Assembly (NCBI GenBank): GCA_963989245.1
Contig: OZ022342.1
Location: forward strand, 22,256,898 to 22,320,897
Origin: Nansenia antarctica
Lineage: Eukaryota; Chordata; Actinopteri; Argentiniformes; Microstomatidae
DNA length: 64,000 bases
Direction: 5' to 3'
Shown: one piece after another, positions 1-12,257 of the stretch
How the letters are laid out: each line of letters starts with the position of its first letter
Numbering within the stretch: position 1 is the stretch's first letter
Made by a program: the position numbers and the translations under genes
The notes under the pieces: generated by a model
The model's database searches: none
What the model saw: only the letters and a program-made list of their open reading frames with translations
Told to the model about the DNA's origin: nothing

Positions 1-37
1 TTTTGTATTGTAATGAGCCTTCAATGTCACTACCTAC

Positions 38-3000
38 CGTAGTTTTCAAAAGCAGCATCCACGTGGTTACCAATACCAGGGAAGCTTCTGGAGATGTATT
101 TGGGGTACCCGCGGTCCATTACGCCTGCCCTCTCATTGAAGCTATGGAAAAATTAAACAGCGCACATTTAGTGTACTGCAGTGTGGTTCAAACTCACGTG
201 AACACAACTAGGGACCATTAGTCCAGGATATTCAGTAGGGTGTAGGGTTTAAGGGTAAGTCACCCACCTCCAGTATTTGTTATCCACAAAGAAGAGGGTT
301 CTGCCAGTGGAGTCCACATGAACTGCAGCATCAATCTTTGTTACAGATGAGGGGAAGCCGAAGTTGGAGAGGGGTTTAGGATAGCCTGAGAGAACACCGA
401 TGCCTCTGACCCCCCAGTAATGATTCCCTATGGGAGGAAATGTTTGAGAGAAGATTAGGATCTGCAGATAACATAGACACAGTATGGGAGAGCTGGTTGG
501 TCTACTGTACTCTGTGCTACAGATGTCCAGTCCTCTACATTGTTGACCTATTGCCTGCATGTCTTGGACAGTCAGTGGTCATTTGTACAGATGTTATATT
601 CTTTACCTTCAAAAAGGAGAGCGATGTCCCTGGCCTTGTATTCATAAGCAGCATCAACGCGATTGATACCAGACCAGGTCGTCAACACTTTCTTTGTCAT
701 TACACCATTCCAGTAGCCACTCTTCTTCCAGAAATACCTGGCAAATTAACAGAAATATGTTCCATGAGTATTACAACACTTGGGTAAACACATTACATGA
801 AGAACCATGCAAGCCATACTGACATCTGTTTGTTTGCGTAGGACATAGAGTAGATAAGCATAGTCTAGTGTCTCACCCGTTTTTGAAGAAATAAAGCTCA
901 TTCCGAATTGCAGTAGCAGCATCAAAGATAAGCTTCCTGTTGCATCTCTCTGGGGGACTTGGTCCAGCTGGCTTTGGTTTGGGTTTTGGTTTGGGTTTGG
1001 GTTTTGGTTTAGGTTTAGGTACTGGTTTGGGTTCTGGTTTGGGTTCTGGTTTGGGTTTTGGTTTTGGTTTAGGATTCGACCCACCTCCTGATGTTGTTCG
1101 GACACCTAGGGAGGGGAGACAAGATTGAGGTTGTTTTGGGATATGAGTGTGTGCAGCAGGAGTGGAGCAAAGCAGCAAAACATATGTGACACATTCTAGT
1201 GTTTTGGTCCGCATCTCAGCAACCAATCAAAATGTTCAGACTTTTATTTTTTAAACACGGAACTACGTTTCAACGTTGTTGAGAATCACAACACAAACTC
1301 ACTAGTCAAGCCAAAATACTGCAACGCAATGGATTGGGTGAGTAATCCCCACTGCTACCTAGTTAACTATAACACTTTAATACTTTACATTGTTAGTAGG
1401 CTCACAAAACAAGCTGTGTTAGTTGACTAGTGATGTGTCATTGATTTTCAACAACGTGGAAATGAATTCACATTTTTCGAAAGAAAAGTCCGAACATTAC
1501 ATCGGATGCCGACATGCAGATCAAAACACTACAACGTGTCACATATGCATGAAAAGGGAGGTCATGAAAATGTCAAGATTCCATTGTGTATAGTTTACAG
1601 CATGTCCTGTAGATATCAGTCACAATATATTCAATCAGTCAAATGTTTCCTTTTCACTCTCAAATGTAATTGTTTAATGTTGTTAACCTTCCCACAGTGG
1701 GCTGATCACTCACCATATAAAGCCTGTACTCCCCGCCTGTCGTCCAAAGGTAGCTTGTATCCCTGTGTGTTGGTGTAGCTGTAGGTGGGGTACATCAGAG
1801 CCGAGGGGACGCGGGAGTGGTCCAGTCCCAGAGCATGGCCAAACTCATGGGCAGCCACGAGAAACAGATTTATCCCTACAGAGGAAAAGGTCAAGGTGGA
1901 AAACAAAATACATTTGTCTAAAGTAAGTGAATCATCTATACATCAGTCATCATAAGAAAAACAAATCTATGCTAAAACCAGGGGTCACTGGTTGTCACAA
2001 TGATAGAAGAAGGAAGGATTCCTTTTCTTTATTATCTATTTTTTATTATTTGCAGTTGAGAAACTGTACGGGGGGGTAAGTAGGGATGAAGAGATCTTTA
2101 GGAGGAACAGTCAAGATGTAGCCTGAAGAGATGGGTCTTCAGTCAGTACTACAGCAGTAGTATAGACTGGTAGTAAGGTAAGGTGGCATCTGTACCTCTT
2201 TGACTCAAAGTCCATGGTTCGTCCTCATCAAAGTGTGTGTCGCCACCTTCGCCCCCTCCTGGAGAATTGGCGTGGGCCAGGACCCCACTTGGCCCATCAA
2301 AGGGGTAGAAGTCTCCATGATCTGGTTTGGAAGGGTAGGAACAGTATTGTTATTACAAGTCAACACAGTGCCAACACTATCTCTCCAGGTGCTGAGGATA
2401 GAGCAGTACTCACAACTGGCTTTAAACAGGATCATTATGTCAGCAGTGCCACTGGTGATTTGTTTGAAGTCCAGCGGGATGACATCACTGTAGACTTTGA
2501 AAGCCTTGGCTATCGTAGTATCCACATCTCTCCTGCTCAAGTCTGACGTGTACTCAGTTATCCTTAGGCAAGGGATATGAGGAAACAAGTCTTATTAGTT
2601 GGCAGATCCCCTTTATGGACATGTTGTGGCTGTTCATCCAACCAGTGCATGTCATCACTTGCAACCTCAATTATGTAAGCAATGTTTTCTTAATCCTTTC
2701 TCTGCACGGTATCTGTTTGGTAAAAAACCCATCCTATTTTCAAGACAGATATCACCCTCCTTGTCTAAGACAATGAGGTCCAGTGTCAGTGTAAGTCTTT
2801 GTACCTGTAAGTGACGACCTTCTGCCTCCATTTGGGGTTGCCACTGAAGAGTCCGTAGCGGGCCAGGTCTTTCACTCCGCAGCGTGGCCGAGCCATGACT
2901 TCCATAGTGTTGGTGTCCAGCTGGCCTGTCACCTCCAGCCCAAAGAAGTTCTGCATCGTCTTCAAGTCATCCTCAAATGAACGCGGCACATCATCAAATG

Positions 3001-3486
3001 CAATCCGCCTGGAGGTGGCGTTGGTAGAGCCAACATTGGAATAATACTGGGATAGATAAGCCTGGAATAGAGATTGTTCTTTAAGATAGTGTAAACACAC
3101 TGACAATATTTCCGAAAATATAAACAAATATTCTTAAATCTGATGATAGGGTATTAGTGTGAATAAATCATTGACACTATCCAGCCCCTACCTCCTTTAA
3201 TCTTTGATATTAAAATACATTCATTGACTCCTTGACTTTATTGGCAACTTTACATATTGACATATATGGAATAATCAAATGTCATACAAAATATGTAATT
3301 CACGTATGCATACATATTACATAGTAAGTACACATTTATTTACTAAAGTGAAGTTTTGTTTACCTCTGCTCTGGCCTGGTCATCTTCAGACATGGTGGCA
3401 TTTTCGCTCGGGGGAGTGGTGGGAGCACCTTCACAAAGTGCTAACAACCCCACAACCATCAACACGGTAAACACCGCTTCCCTCAT
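38..3486 (-). CDS. Matrix metalloproteinase A (collagenase/stromelysin type), 3' end off window
   Basis: Secreted zinc endopeptidase zymogen for extracellular matrix. Exons I placed by GT/AG sites and frame: 3364-3486, 2805-3061, 2414-2562, 2196-2321, 1714-1875, 877-1105, 607-737, 268-427, 38-141; the tenth exon is outside the window. Exon 1 starts at the ATG at 3484-3486 and gives a hydrophobic signal peptide (MREAVFTVLMVVGLLALCEG). Exon 2 carries the cysteine switch RPRCGVKD, exon 4 the calcium/structural-zinc segment (HGDFYPFDGP, GGDTHFDEDE), exon 5 the catalytic site HEFGHALGLDH and Met-turn ALMYPTY. Exon 6 is the hinge, with about 17 Pro-Lys/Pro-Glu dipeptides, followed by the first hemopexin Cys (ERC). 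Exons 7-9 are hemopexin blades. No furin site, fibronectin repeats or membrane anchor. Only moderately like B and C, so it is an older paralogue. Subtype (MMP1/3/8/12/13-like) is unresolved. Confidence 0.9.
972..1073 (-). repeat. Hexanucleotide repeat coding a Pro-Lys hinge
   Basis: An array of about 17 six-base units (ggtttg, ggtttt, ggttct variants on the + strand) lies inside exon 6 of MMP gene A. On the minus strand it encodes Pro-Lys with a few Pro-Glu and one Pro-Val dipeptide. The unit is a multiple of three, so length changes keep the reading frame. It lengthens and stiffens the linker between catalytic and hemopexin domains. Confidence 0.85.
1917..2170. repeat. Dispersed fish repeat in intron 4 of MMP A
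   Basis: The segment containing ctatacatcagtcatcataa shares clear similarity with 63729-63850 at the other end of the window. The right part (gaagagatgggtcttcag) resembles a short interspersed repeat common in fish genomes. The exact family and boundaries are not determined. Confidence 0.5.
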
Positions 3487-3551
3487 AACTGTAGCTTTCC
3501 TCTACTGCAGAGAAGAAAGTCTATCTACCCTTTAGCCCTCTCCACCTCTCC

Positions 3552-3558
3552 ATATATA
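3552..3558 (-). promoter_or_regulatory. TATA box of MMP gene A
   Basis: tatata on the minus strand, about 65 bp upstream of the start codon. The neighbouring bases 3569-3575 read TGTGTCA on the minus strand, one mismatch from the AP-1 consensus TGAGTCA. Unlike genes B and C, no perfect AP-1 site is present before the GA minisatellite begins near 3750. Confidence 0.55.
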
Positions 3559-3749
3559 GCCCCGCTTTTGACACAGCCCATACGAATGGGTGTAATCGGT
3601 TATGTAATAAATTGTCCATATCCCTTTTGTGGGATGTCCCTTGGCCCATAGCCCATGCTGAATGCATGATTGCCCAATAAAGCATTCCAGGCACTGTCTG
3701 AACAGACCCTGTTCAAGGGGGGACAGATAGTGATCTTTGTTGCAACTAC

Positions 3750-6700
3750 TTGGGAGGAGGAGGAGGAGGCAGAGCAGGAGGAGACAGAGCAGGAGGAGGC
3801 AGAGCAGGAGGAGGCAGAGGAGGAGGAGACAGAGAAGGAGGAGGTAGAGGAGGAGGAGGCAGAGCAGGAGGAGGCAGAGCAGGAGGAGGAGGAGGTAGAG
3901 GAGGAGGAGGTAGAGGAGGAGGAGGCAGAGCAGGAGGAGGTAGAGGAGGAGGAGGCAGAGGAGGAGGAGGCAGAGGAGGAGGAGACAGAGGAGGAGGAGG
4001 CAGAGCAGGAGGAGGCAGAGGAGGAGGAGGTAGAGGAGGAGGAGGCAGAGCAGGAGGAGGTAGAGGAGGAGGAGGCAGAGGAGGAGGAGGTAGAGGAGGA
4101 GGAGGCAGAGCAGGAGGAGGCAGAGCAGGAGGAGACAGAGGAGGAGGAGGTAGAGCAGGAGGAGGCAGAGGAGGAGGAGGTAGAGCAGGAGGAGGTAGAG
4201 GAGGAGGAGGTAGAGGAGGAGGAGGTAGAGGAGGAGGAGGTAGAGGAGGAGGAGGCAGAGGAGGAGGAGGTAGAGGAGGAGGAGGTAGAGGAGGAGGAGG
4301 TAGAGCAGGAGGAGGTAGAGGAGGAGGAGGTAGAGCAGGAGGAGGTAGAGGAGGAGGAGGTAGAGCAGGAGGAGGTAGAGGAGGAGGAGGTAGAGGAGGA
4401 GGAGGCAGAGGAGGAGGAGGTAGAGCAGGAGGAGGTAGAGGAGGAGGAGGTAGAGCAGGAGGAGGTAGAGGAGGAGGAGGTAGAGGAGGAGGAGGTAGAG
4501 GAGGAGGAGGCAGAGCAGGAGGAGGTAGAGGAGGAGGAGGTAGAGGAGGAGGAGGTAGAGGAGGAGGAGGTAGAGCAGGAGGAGGTAGAGGAGGAGGAGG
4601 TAGAGGAGGAGGAGGTAGAGCAGGAGGAGGTAGAGCAGGAGGAGGTAGAGGAGGAGGAGGTAGAGGAGGAGGAGGTAGAGCAGGAGGAGGTAGAGCAGGA
4701 GGAGGTAGAGGAGGAGGAGGCAGAGGAGGAGGAGGTAGAGCAGGAGGAGGTAGAGGAGGAGGAGGTAGAGGAGGAGGAGGCAGAGGAGGAGGAGGTAGAG
4801 GAGGAGGAGGTAGAGGAGGAGGAGGTAGAGGAGGAGGAGGTAGAGGAGGAGGAGGCAGAGGAGGAGGAGGTAGAGGAGGAGGTAGAGCAGGAGGAGGTAG
4901 AGGAGGAGGAGGTGGAGGTAGAGGAGGTAGAGGAGGAGGAGGTAGAGGAGGAGGAGGCAGAGGAGGAGGAGGTAGAGCAGGAGGAGGTAGAGGAGGAGGA
5001 GGTAGAGGAGGAGGAGGTAGAGGAGGAGGAGGTAGAGGAGGAGGAGGTTGAGGAGGAGGAGGTAGAGGAGGAGGAGGCAGAGCAGGAGGAGGCAGAGGAG
5101 GAGGAGGTAGAGGAGGAGGAGGTAGAGGAGGAGGAGGCAGAGGAGGAGGAGGTAGAGCAGGAGGAGGTAGAGGAGGAGGAGGTAGAGGAGGAGGAGGCAG
5201 AGCAGGAGGAGGTAGAGGAGGAGGAGGTAGAGCAGGAGGAGGTAGAGGAGGAGGAGGCAGAGGAGGAGGAGGTAGAGCAGGAGGAGGTAGAGCAGGAGGA
5301 GGTAGAGCAGGAGGAGGCAGAGGAGGAGGAGGTAGAGGGGGAGGAGGTAGAGGAGGAGGAGGTAGAGCAGGAGGAGGTAGAGGAGGAGGAGGTAGAGCAG
5401 GAGGAGGTAGAGCAGGAGGAGGTAGAGGAGGAGGAGGCAGAGCAGGAGGAGGTAGAGGAGGAGGAGGTAGAGCAGGAGGAGGTAGAGGAGGAGGAGGTAG
5501 AGGAGGAGGTAGAGGAGGAGGAGACAGAGGAGGAGGAGGTAGAGCAGGAGGAGGTAGAGGAGGAGGAGACAGAGCAGGAGGAGGTAGAGGAGGAGGAGGT
5601 AGAGCAGGAGGAGGTAGAGGAGGAGGAGGTAGAGGAGGAGGTAGAGGAGGAGGAGGTAGAGCAGGAGGAGGTAGAGCAGGAGGAGGTAGAGGAGGAGGAG
5701 GCAGAGCAGGAGGAGGTAGAGGAGGAGGAGGTAGAGCAGGAGGAGGTAGAGGAGGAGGAGGTAGAGGAGGAGGTAGAGGAGGAGGAGGTAGAGCAGGAGG
5801 AGGTAGAGGAGGAGGAGGTAGAGGAGGAGGAGGCAGAGCAGGAGGAGGCAGAGGAGGAGGAGGCAGAGCAGGAGGAGGCAGAGGAGGAGGAGGTAGAGCA
5901 GGAGGAGGTAGAGCAGGAGGAGGTAGAGCAGGAGGAGGTAGAGGAGGTAGAGGAGGAGGAGGTAGAGGAGGAGGAGGTAGAGCAGGAGGAGGTAGAGGAG
6001 GAGGAGGTAGAGGAGGAGGAGACAGAGGAGGAGGTAGAGGAGGAGGAGGTAGAGCAGGAGGAGGTAGAGCAGGAGGAGGTAGAGGAGAGGAGGTAGAGGA
6101 GGAGGAGGCAGAGCAGGAGGAGGTAGAGGAGGAGGAGGTAGAGGAGGAGGAGGTAGAGGAGGAGGAGGTAGAGGAGGAGGAGGCAGAGGAGGAGGAGGTA
6201 GAGGAGGAGGAGGCAGAGCAGGAGGAGGTAGAGGAGGAGGAGGCAGAGGAGGAGGAGGTAGAGCAGGAGGAGGTAGAGGAGGAGGAGGTAGAGGAGGAGG
6301 AGGTAGAGGAGGAGGAGGCAGAGCAGGAGGAGGCAGAGCAGGAGGAGGTAGAGGAGGAGGAGGTAGAGGAGGAGGAGGTAGAGGAGGAGGAGGCAGAGGA
6401 GGAGGAGGCAGAGGAGGAGGAGACAGAGGAGGAGGAGGTAGAGGAGGAGGAGGTAGAGGAGGAGGAGGTAGAGGAGGAGGAGGTAGAGGAGGAGGAGGTA
6501 GAGCAGGAGGAGGTAGAGGAGGAGGAGGCAGAGGAGGAGGAGGTAGAGGAGGAGGTAGAGGAGGAGGAGGTAGAGGAGGAGGAGGTAGAGGAGGAGGAGG
6601 TAGAGCAGGAGGAGGTAGAGGAGGAGGAGGTAGAGCAGGAGGAGGTAGAGCAGGAGGAGGTAGAGCAGGAGGAGGTAGAGGAGGAGGAGGTAGAGCAGGA

Positions 6701-9700
6701 GGAGGTAGAGGAGGAGGAGGTAGAGGAGGAGGAGGTAGAGCAGGAGGAGGTAGAGGAGGAGAGTAGAGCAGGAGGAGGTAGAGCAGGAGGAGGTAGAGGA
6801 GGAGGAGGTAGAGGAGGAGGAGGTAGAGGGAGGAGGAGGTAGAGGAGGAGGAGGTAGAGGAGGAGGAGGTAGAGCAGGAGGAGGTAGAGGAGGAGGAGGC
6901 AGAGGAGGAGGAGTGAGAGAGGAGGTAGAGGAGGAGGAGGTAGAGGAGGAGGAGGTAGAGGAGGAGGAGACAGAGGAGGAGGAGGTAGAGGAGGAGGAGG
7001 TAGAGCAGGAGGAGGTAGAGGAGGAGGAGGAGGTAGAGGAGGAGGCAGAGGAGGAGGAGGCAGAGGAGGAGGAGGTAGAGGAGGAGGAGACAGAGGAGGA
7101 GGAGGTAGAGGAGGAGGGAGGTAGAGGCAGGAGGAGGTAGAGGAGGAGGAGGCAGAGGAGGAGGAGGTAGAGGAGGAGGAGGCAGAGCAGGAGGAGGTAG
7201 AGGAGGAGGAGGTAGAGGAGGAGGAGGCAGAGGGAGGAGGAGGTAGAGCAGGAGGAGGTAGAGGAGGAGGAGGGTAGAGCAGGAGGAGGCAGAGGAGGAG
7301 GAGGTAGAGGAAGAGGAGGTAGAGCAGGAGGAGGTAGAGGAGGAGGAAGCAGAGCAGGAGGAGGGAGAGGAGGAGGAGGTAGAGGAGGAGGAGGTAGAGG
7401 AGGAGGAGGTAGAGGAGGAGGAGGTAGAGGAGGAGGAGGCAGAGGAGGAGGAGGTAGAGGAGGAGGAGGTAGAGCAGGAGGAGGCAGAGGAGGAGGAGGT
7501 AGAGGAAGAGGAGGTAGAGCAGGAGGAGGTAGAGGAGGAGGAGGTAGAGCAGGAGGAGGTAGAGGAGGAGGAGGCAGAGGAGGAGGAGGCAGAGGAGGAG
7601 GAGGTAGAGGAGGAGGAGGTAGAGGAGGAGGAGGTAGAGGAGGAGGAGGTAGAGGAGGAGGAGGCAGAGGAGGAGGAGGAGGAGGCAGAGGAGGAGGAGG
7701 CAGAGGAGGATGAGGCAGAGCAGGAGGAGGTAGAGGAGGAGGAGGCAGAGGAGGAGGAGGAGGCAGAGGAGGAGGAGGTAGAGCAGGAGGAGGTAGAGGA
7801 GGAGGAGGCAGAGGAGGAGGAGGAGGAGGCAGAGGAGGAGGAGGCAGAGCAGGAGGAGGTAGAGGAGGAGGAGGCAGAGGAGGAGGAGGAGGCAGAGGAG
7901 GAGGAGGTAGAGCAGGAGGAGGTAGAGGAGGAGAGGTAGAGGAGGAGGAGGTAGAGGAGGAGGAGGTAGAGGAGGAGGAGGTAGAGCAGGAGGAGGTAGA
8001 GGAGGAGGAGGCAGAGGAGGAGGAGGCAGAGGAGGAGGAGGTAGAGGAGGAGGAGGTAGAGGAGGAGAGGTAGAGGAGGAGGCAGAGGAGGAGGAGGTAG
8101 AGGAGGAGGAGGTAGAGGAGGAGGAGGCAGAGGAGGAGGAGGTAGAGGAGGAGGAGGCAGAGGAGGAGGAGGTAGAGGAGGAGGAGGTAGAGCAGGAGGA
8201 GGTAGAGGAGGAGGAGGCAGAGGAGGAGGAGGTAGAGGAGGAGGAGGTAGAGCAGGAGGAGGTAGAGGAGGAGGAGGTAGAGGAGGAGGAGGAGGTAGAA
8301 GAGGAGGAGGTAGAGGAGGAGGAGGTAGAGGAGGAGGAGGCAGAGGAGGAGGTAGAGCAGGAGGAGGCAGAGCAGGAGGAGGTAGAGGAGGAGGAGGTAG
8401 AGCAGGAGGAGGTAGAGGAGGAGGAGGTAGAGGAGGAGGAGGAGGTAGAGGAGGAGGAGGTAGAGGAGGAGGAGGTAGAGGAGGAGGAGGTAGAGGAGGA
8501 GGAGGAGGTAGAGGAGGAGGAGGCAGAGGAGGAGGAGGTAGAGGAGGAGGAGGTAGAGCAGGAGGAGGTAGAGGAGGAGGAGGTAGAGGAGGAGGAGGAG
8601 GTAGAGGAGGAGGAGGTAGAGGAGGAGGAGCAGAGCAGGAGGAGGTAGAGGAGGAGGTAGAGGAGGAGGAGGTAGAGCAGGAGGAGGTAGAGGAGGAGGA
8701 GGTAGAGGAGGAGGAGGCAGAGCAGGAGGAGGTAGAGGAGGAGGAGGCAGAGGAGGAGGAGGCAGAGGAGGAGGAGGTAGAGGAGGAGGAGGTAGAGGAG
8801 GAGGAGGCAGAGGAGGAGGAGGTAGAGGAGGAGAGGTAGAGGAGGAGGCAGAGGAGGAGGAGGTAGAGGAGGAGGAGGTAGAGGAGGAGGAGGCAGAGGA
8901 GGAGGAGGCAGAGCAGGAGGAGGTAGAGCAGGAGGAGGTAGAGGAGGAGGAGGCAGAGGAGGAGGAGGCAGAGCAGGAGGAGGTAGAGGAGGAGGAGGCA
9001 GAGGAGGAGGAGGTAGAGGAGGAGGAGGCAGAGGAGGAGGAGACAGAGGAGGAGGAGGTAGAGGAGGAGGAGGTAGAGGAGGAGGAGGCAGAGGAGGAGG
9101 AGGTAGAGGAGGAGGAGGTAGAGCAGGAGGAGGTAGAGCAGGAGGAGGCAGAGGAGGAGGAGGTAGAGGAGGAGGAGGTAGAGCAGGAGGAGGTAGAGCA
9201 GGAGGAGGTAGAGGAGGAGGAGGTAGAGGAGGAGGAGGTAGAGGAGGAGGAGGTAGAGGAGGAGGAGGTAGAGGAGGAGGAGGCAGAGGAGGAGGAGGTA
9301 GAGCAGGAGGAGGTAGAGGGGGAGGAGGCAGAGGAGGAGGAGGTAGAGGAGGAGGAGGTAGAGGAGGAGGAGGTAGAGCAGGAGGAGGTAGAGCAGGAGG
9401 AGGTAGAGGAGGAGGAGGTAGAGGAGGATGAGGCAGAGCAGGAGGAGGTAGAGGAGGAGGAGGCAGAGGAGGAGGAGGCAGAGGAGGATGAGGCAGAGCA
9501 GGAGGAGGTAGAGGAGGAGGAGGCAGAGGAGGAGGAGGAGGAGGCAGAGGAGGAGGAGGTAGAGCAGGAGGAGGTAGAGGAGGAGGAGGCAGAGGAGGAG
9601 GAGGAGGAGGCAGAGGAGGAGGAGGCAGAGCAGGAGGAGGTAGAGGAGGAGGAGGCAGAGGAGGAGGAGGAGGAGGCAGAGGAGGAGGAGGTAGAGCAGG

Positions 9701-11380
9701 AGGAGGTAGAGGAGGAGAGGTAGAGGAGGAGGAGGTAGAGGAGGAGGAGGTAGAGGAGGAGGAGGTAGAGGAGGAGGAGGTAGAGCAGGAGGAGGTAGAG
9801 GAGGAGGAGGCAGAGGAGGAGGAGGCAGAGGAGGAGGAGGTAGAGGAGGAGGAGGTAGAGGAGGAGAGGTAGAGGAGGAGGCAGAGGAGGAGGAGGTAGA
9901 GGAGGAGGAGGTAGAGGAGGAGGAGGCAGAGGAGGAGGAGGTAGAGGAGGAGGAGGCAGAGGAGGAGGAGGTAGAGGAGGAGGAGGTAGAGCAGGAGGAG
10001 GTAGAGCAGGAGGAGGTAGAGGAGGAGGAGGCAGAGGAGGAGGAGGTAGAGGAGGAGGAGGTAGAGCAGGAGGAGGTAGAGGAGGAGGAGGTAGAGGAGG
10101 AGGAGGTAGAGGAGGAGGAGGTAGAGGAGGAGGAGGTAGAGGAGGAGGAGGCAGAGGAGGAGGTAGAGCAGGAGGAGGCAGAGCAGGAGGAGGTAGAGGA
10201 GGAGGAGGTAGAGCAGGAGGAGGTAGAGGAGGAGGAGGAGGTAGAGGAGGAGGAGGTAGAGGAGGAGGAGGTAGAGGAGGAGGAGGTAGAGGAGGAGGAG
10301 GAGGTAGAGGAGGAGGAGGCAGAGGAGGAGGAGGTAGAGGAGGAGGAGGTAGAGCAGGAGGAGGTAGAGGAGGAGGAGGTAGAGGAGGAGGAGGAGGTAG
10401 AGGAGGAGGAGGTAGAGGAGGAGGAGGCAGAGCAGGAGGAGGTAGAGGAGGAGGTAGAGGAGGAGGAGGTAGAGCAGGAGGAGGTAGAGGAGGAGGAGGT
10501 AGAGGAGGAGGAGGCAGAGCAGGAGGAGGTAGAGGAGGAGGAGGCAGAGGAGGAGGAGGCAGAGGAGGAGGAGGTAGAGGAGGAGGAGGTAGAGGAGGAG
10601 GAGGCAGAGGAGGAGGAGGTAGAGGAGGAGAGGTAGAGGAGGAGGCAGAGGAGGAGGAGGTAGAGGAGGAGGAGGTAGAGGAGGAGGAGGCAGAGGAGGA
10701 GGAGGCAGAGCAGGAGGAGGTAGAGCAGGAGGAGGTAGAGGAGGAGGAGGCAGAGGAGGAGGAGGCAGAGCAGGAGGAGGTAGAGGAGGAGGAGGCAGAG
10801 GAGGAGGAGGTAGAGGAGGAGGAGGCAGAGGAGGAGGAGACAGAGGAGGAGGAGGTAGAGGAGGAGGAGGTAGAGGAGGAGGAGGCAGAGGAGGAGGAGG
10901 TAGAGGAGGAGGAGGTAGAGCAGGAGGAGGTAGAGCAGGAGGAGGCAGAGGAGGAGGAGGTAGAGGAGGAGGAGGTAGAGCAGGAGGAGGTAGAGCAGGA
11001 GGAGGTAGAGGAGGAGGAGGTAGAGGAGGAGGAGGTAGAGGAGGAGGCAGAGGAGGAGGAGGTAGAGCAGGAGGAGGTAGAGGGGGAGGAGGCAGAGGAG
11101 GAGGAGGTAGAGGAGGAGGAGGTAGAGGAGGAGGAGGTAGAGCAGGAGGAGGTAGAGCAGGAGGAGGTAGAGGAGGAGGAGGTAGAGGAGGAGGAGGTAG
11201 AGCAGGAGGAGGTAGAGGAGGAGGAGGTAGAGGAGGAGGAGGTAGAGGAGGAGGAGGCAGAGTAGGAGGAGGTAGAGCAGGAGGAGGTAGAGGAGGAGGA
11301 GGCAGAGCAGGAGGAGGTAGAGGAGGAGGAGGCAGAGCAGGAGGAGGTAGAGCAGGAGGAGGTAGAGGAGGAGGAGGTAG
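3750..11380. repeat. Giant GA-rich minisatellite, 15-bp unit
   Basis: About 7.6 kb of near-perfect tandem repeats. The basic + strand unit is ggaggaggaggtaga with variants gcaggaggaggtaga and ...ggcaga, plus scattered 3-bp expansions and occasional 1-bp indels. The + strand is almost all purine (about one or two pyrimidines per 15 bases), so it has strong strand asymmetry with triplex and G-quadruplex potential. Because the unit is a multiple of three and lacks stops, very long ORFs appear in several frames; I treat these as artefacts. A higher-order structure is visible: markers in 7.7-9.33 kb recur in 9.48-11.1 kb at an offset of about 1.78-1.80 kb. It ends about 260 bp upstream of the gene A start codon. 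Confidence 0.97.
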
Positions 11381-11901
11381 ATGAGGTGCAGGGAGGTGTG
11401 GAAGTGAAGAAGAATATAATCACTTTTATTTGTTTAGCTAATCATGTGTATTTTACTTCCATGTTAATGCCGCTATTAGTATTGTTTTAAAATGGACTAC
11501 CTCACTAACTACTACCTTATATAATCTGATCCCTTATACAATGTTATGGTCACTAAATTACTTTACCTTGCCATGTCTAAAGTGTGTTGTATACTATTGA
11601 CTTCACCTATTGTAACTCATGGAGCAGAGCCTCTCTGTCTGTGAGGCAGTGCCTAAGTAACTAATTGAGACTGTCCTTGAGCAGCTGCACCCTAATCTGA
11701 ATTATGGTGGTTTGTGTTGCAATAAGAAGAAGCTTTTACTTGATCACACTATCGAACCTATGTGAACCTGATGTTTTATTCTCCCACAGAGGCCGAGAAA
11801 GGTATTGTTGATTTGGAATTCTGGGAAGTTTTGTTAACGTGATGTAGAGAGTACACAAATCTAAAAACATTTTTTTGCATTTGATCAAAACACACTAGGG
11901 C
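11381..11901. other. Non-coding spacer
   Basis: Unique-looking AT-rich sequence between the minisatellite and a MITE. I see no coding exon, RNA gene or mobile element in it. Confidence 0.5.
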
Positions 11902-12257
11902 TGTGTTCGGAAATAGCATACTAGCGTACTATTCATACTAAGTATTGTAGTAACTACTAAGTAACCACTACTTCGGACCAGGTATAACAAGCACAATCGC
12001 CAGCCAATGAGGGGGCTCTTCATGAGTGCTTCGCCAACCAATCAGGTAGCGGTATTGCCCTACCTTCCCCTACCATCCTAGGTTCCGCAAATTCGCCTGC
12101 CGGCCGGTGCGAAATGCATTCTGGGATGCAGTATGCATACTGCAGTGTAAATGGTTGGCTGGTATTGGCATACTTATTATGAATTTAGTAGGCAATATGC
12201 AGTATATACTCATTGAGTATGCTAGTATGCAGTATGCTAGTATGCCATTTCGAACCT
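11902..12257. mobile_element. MITE with terminal inverted repeats
   Basis: The left end (gttcggaaatagcatactag) is the inverted complement, with a few mismatches, of the right end (ctagtatgccatttcgaac). The length of about 350 bp, the lack of coding capacity and the inner catactag-type subterminal repeats fit a non-autonomous DNA transposon. The family is not identified and I could not define a target duplication with confidence. Confidence 0.65.

Noticed and set aside
2205..2588. Read-through ORF across intron 3 of MMP gene A
   Set aside because: Correct splicing (donor after 2414, acceptor before 2321) gives the conserved HGDFYPFDGP and GGDTHFDEDE, which the unspliced frame loses.
3750..5051. 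433-codon Gly/Arg ORF resembling an RGG protein
   Set aside because: Third frame of the same array; no flanking coding sequence.
3670..6096. 808-codon plus-strand Glu/Val-rich ORF
   Set aside because: Same minisatellite read on the other strand; composition is entirely that of the 15-bp unit.
3600..11423. 2,607-codon minus-strand ORF rich in Ser/Thr/Pro/Leu
   Set aside because: It is the pyrimidine strand of the minisatellite. Units are multiples of three without stops, frames switch by indels from SST to PPL to LLY motifs, and there is no domain or splice structure.
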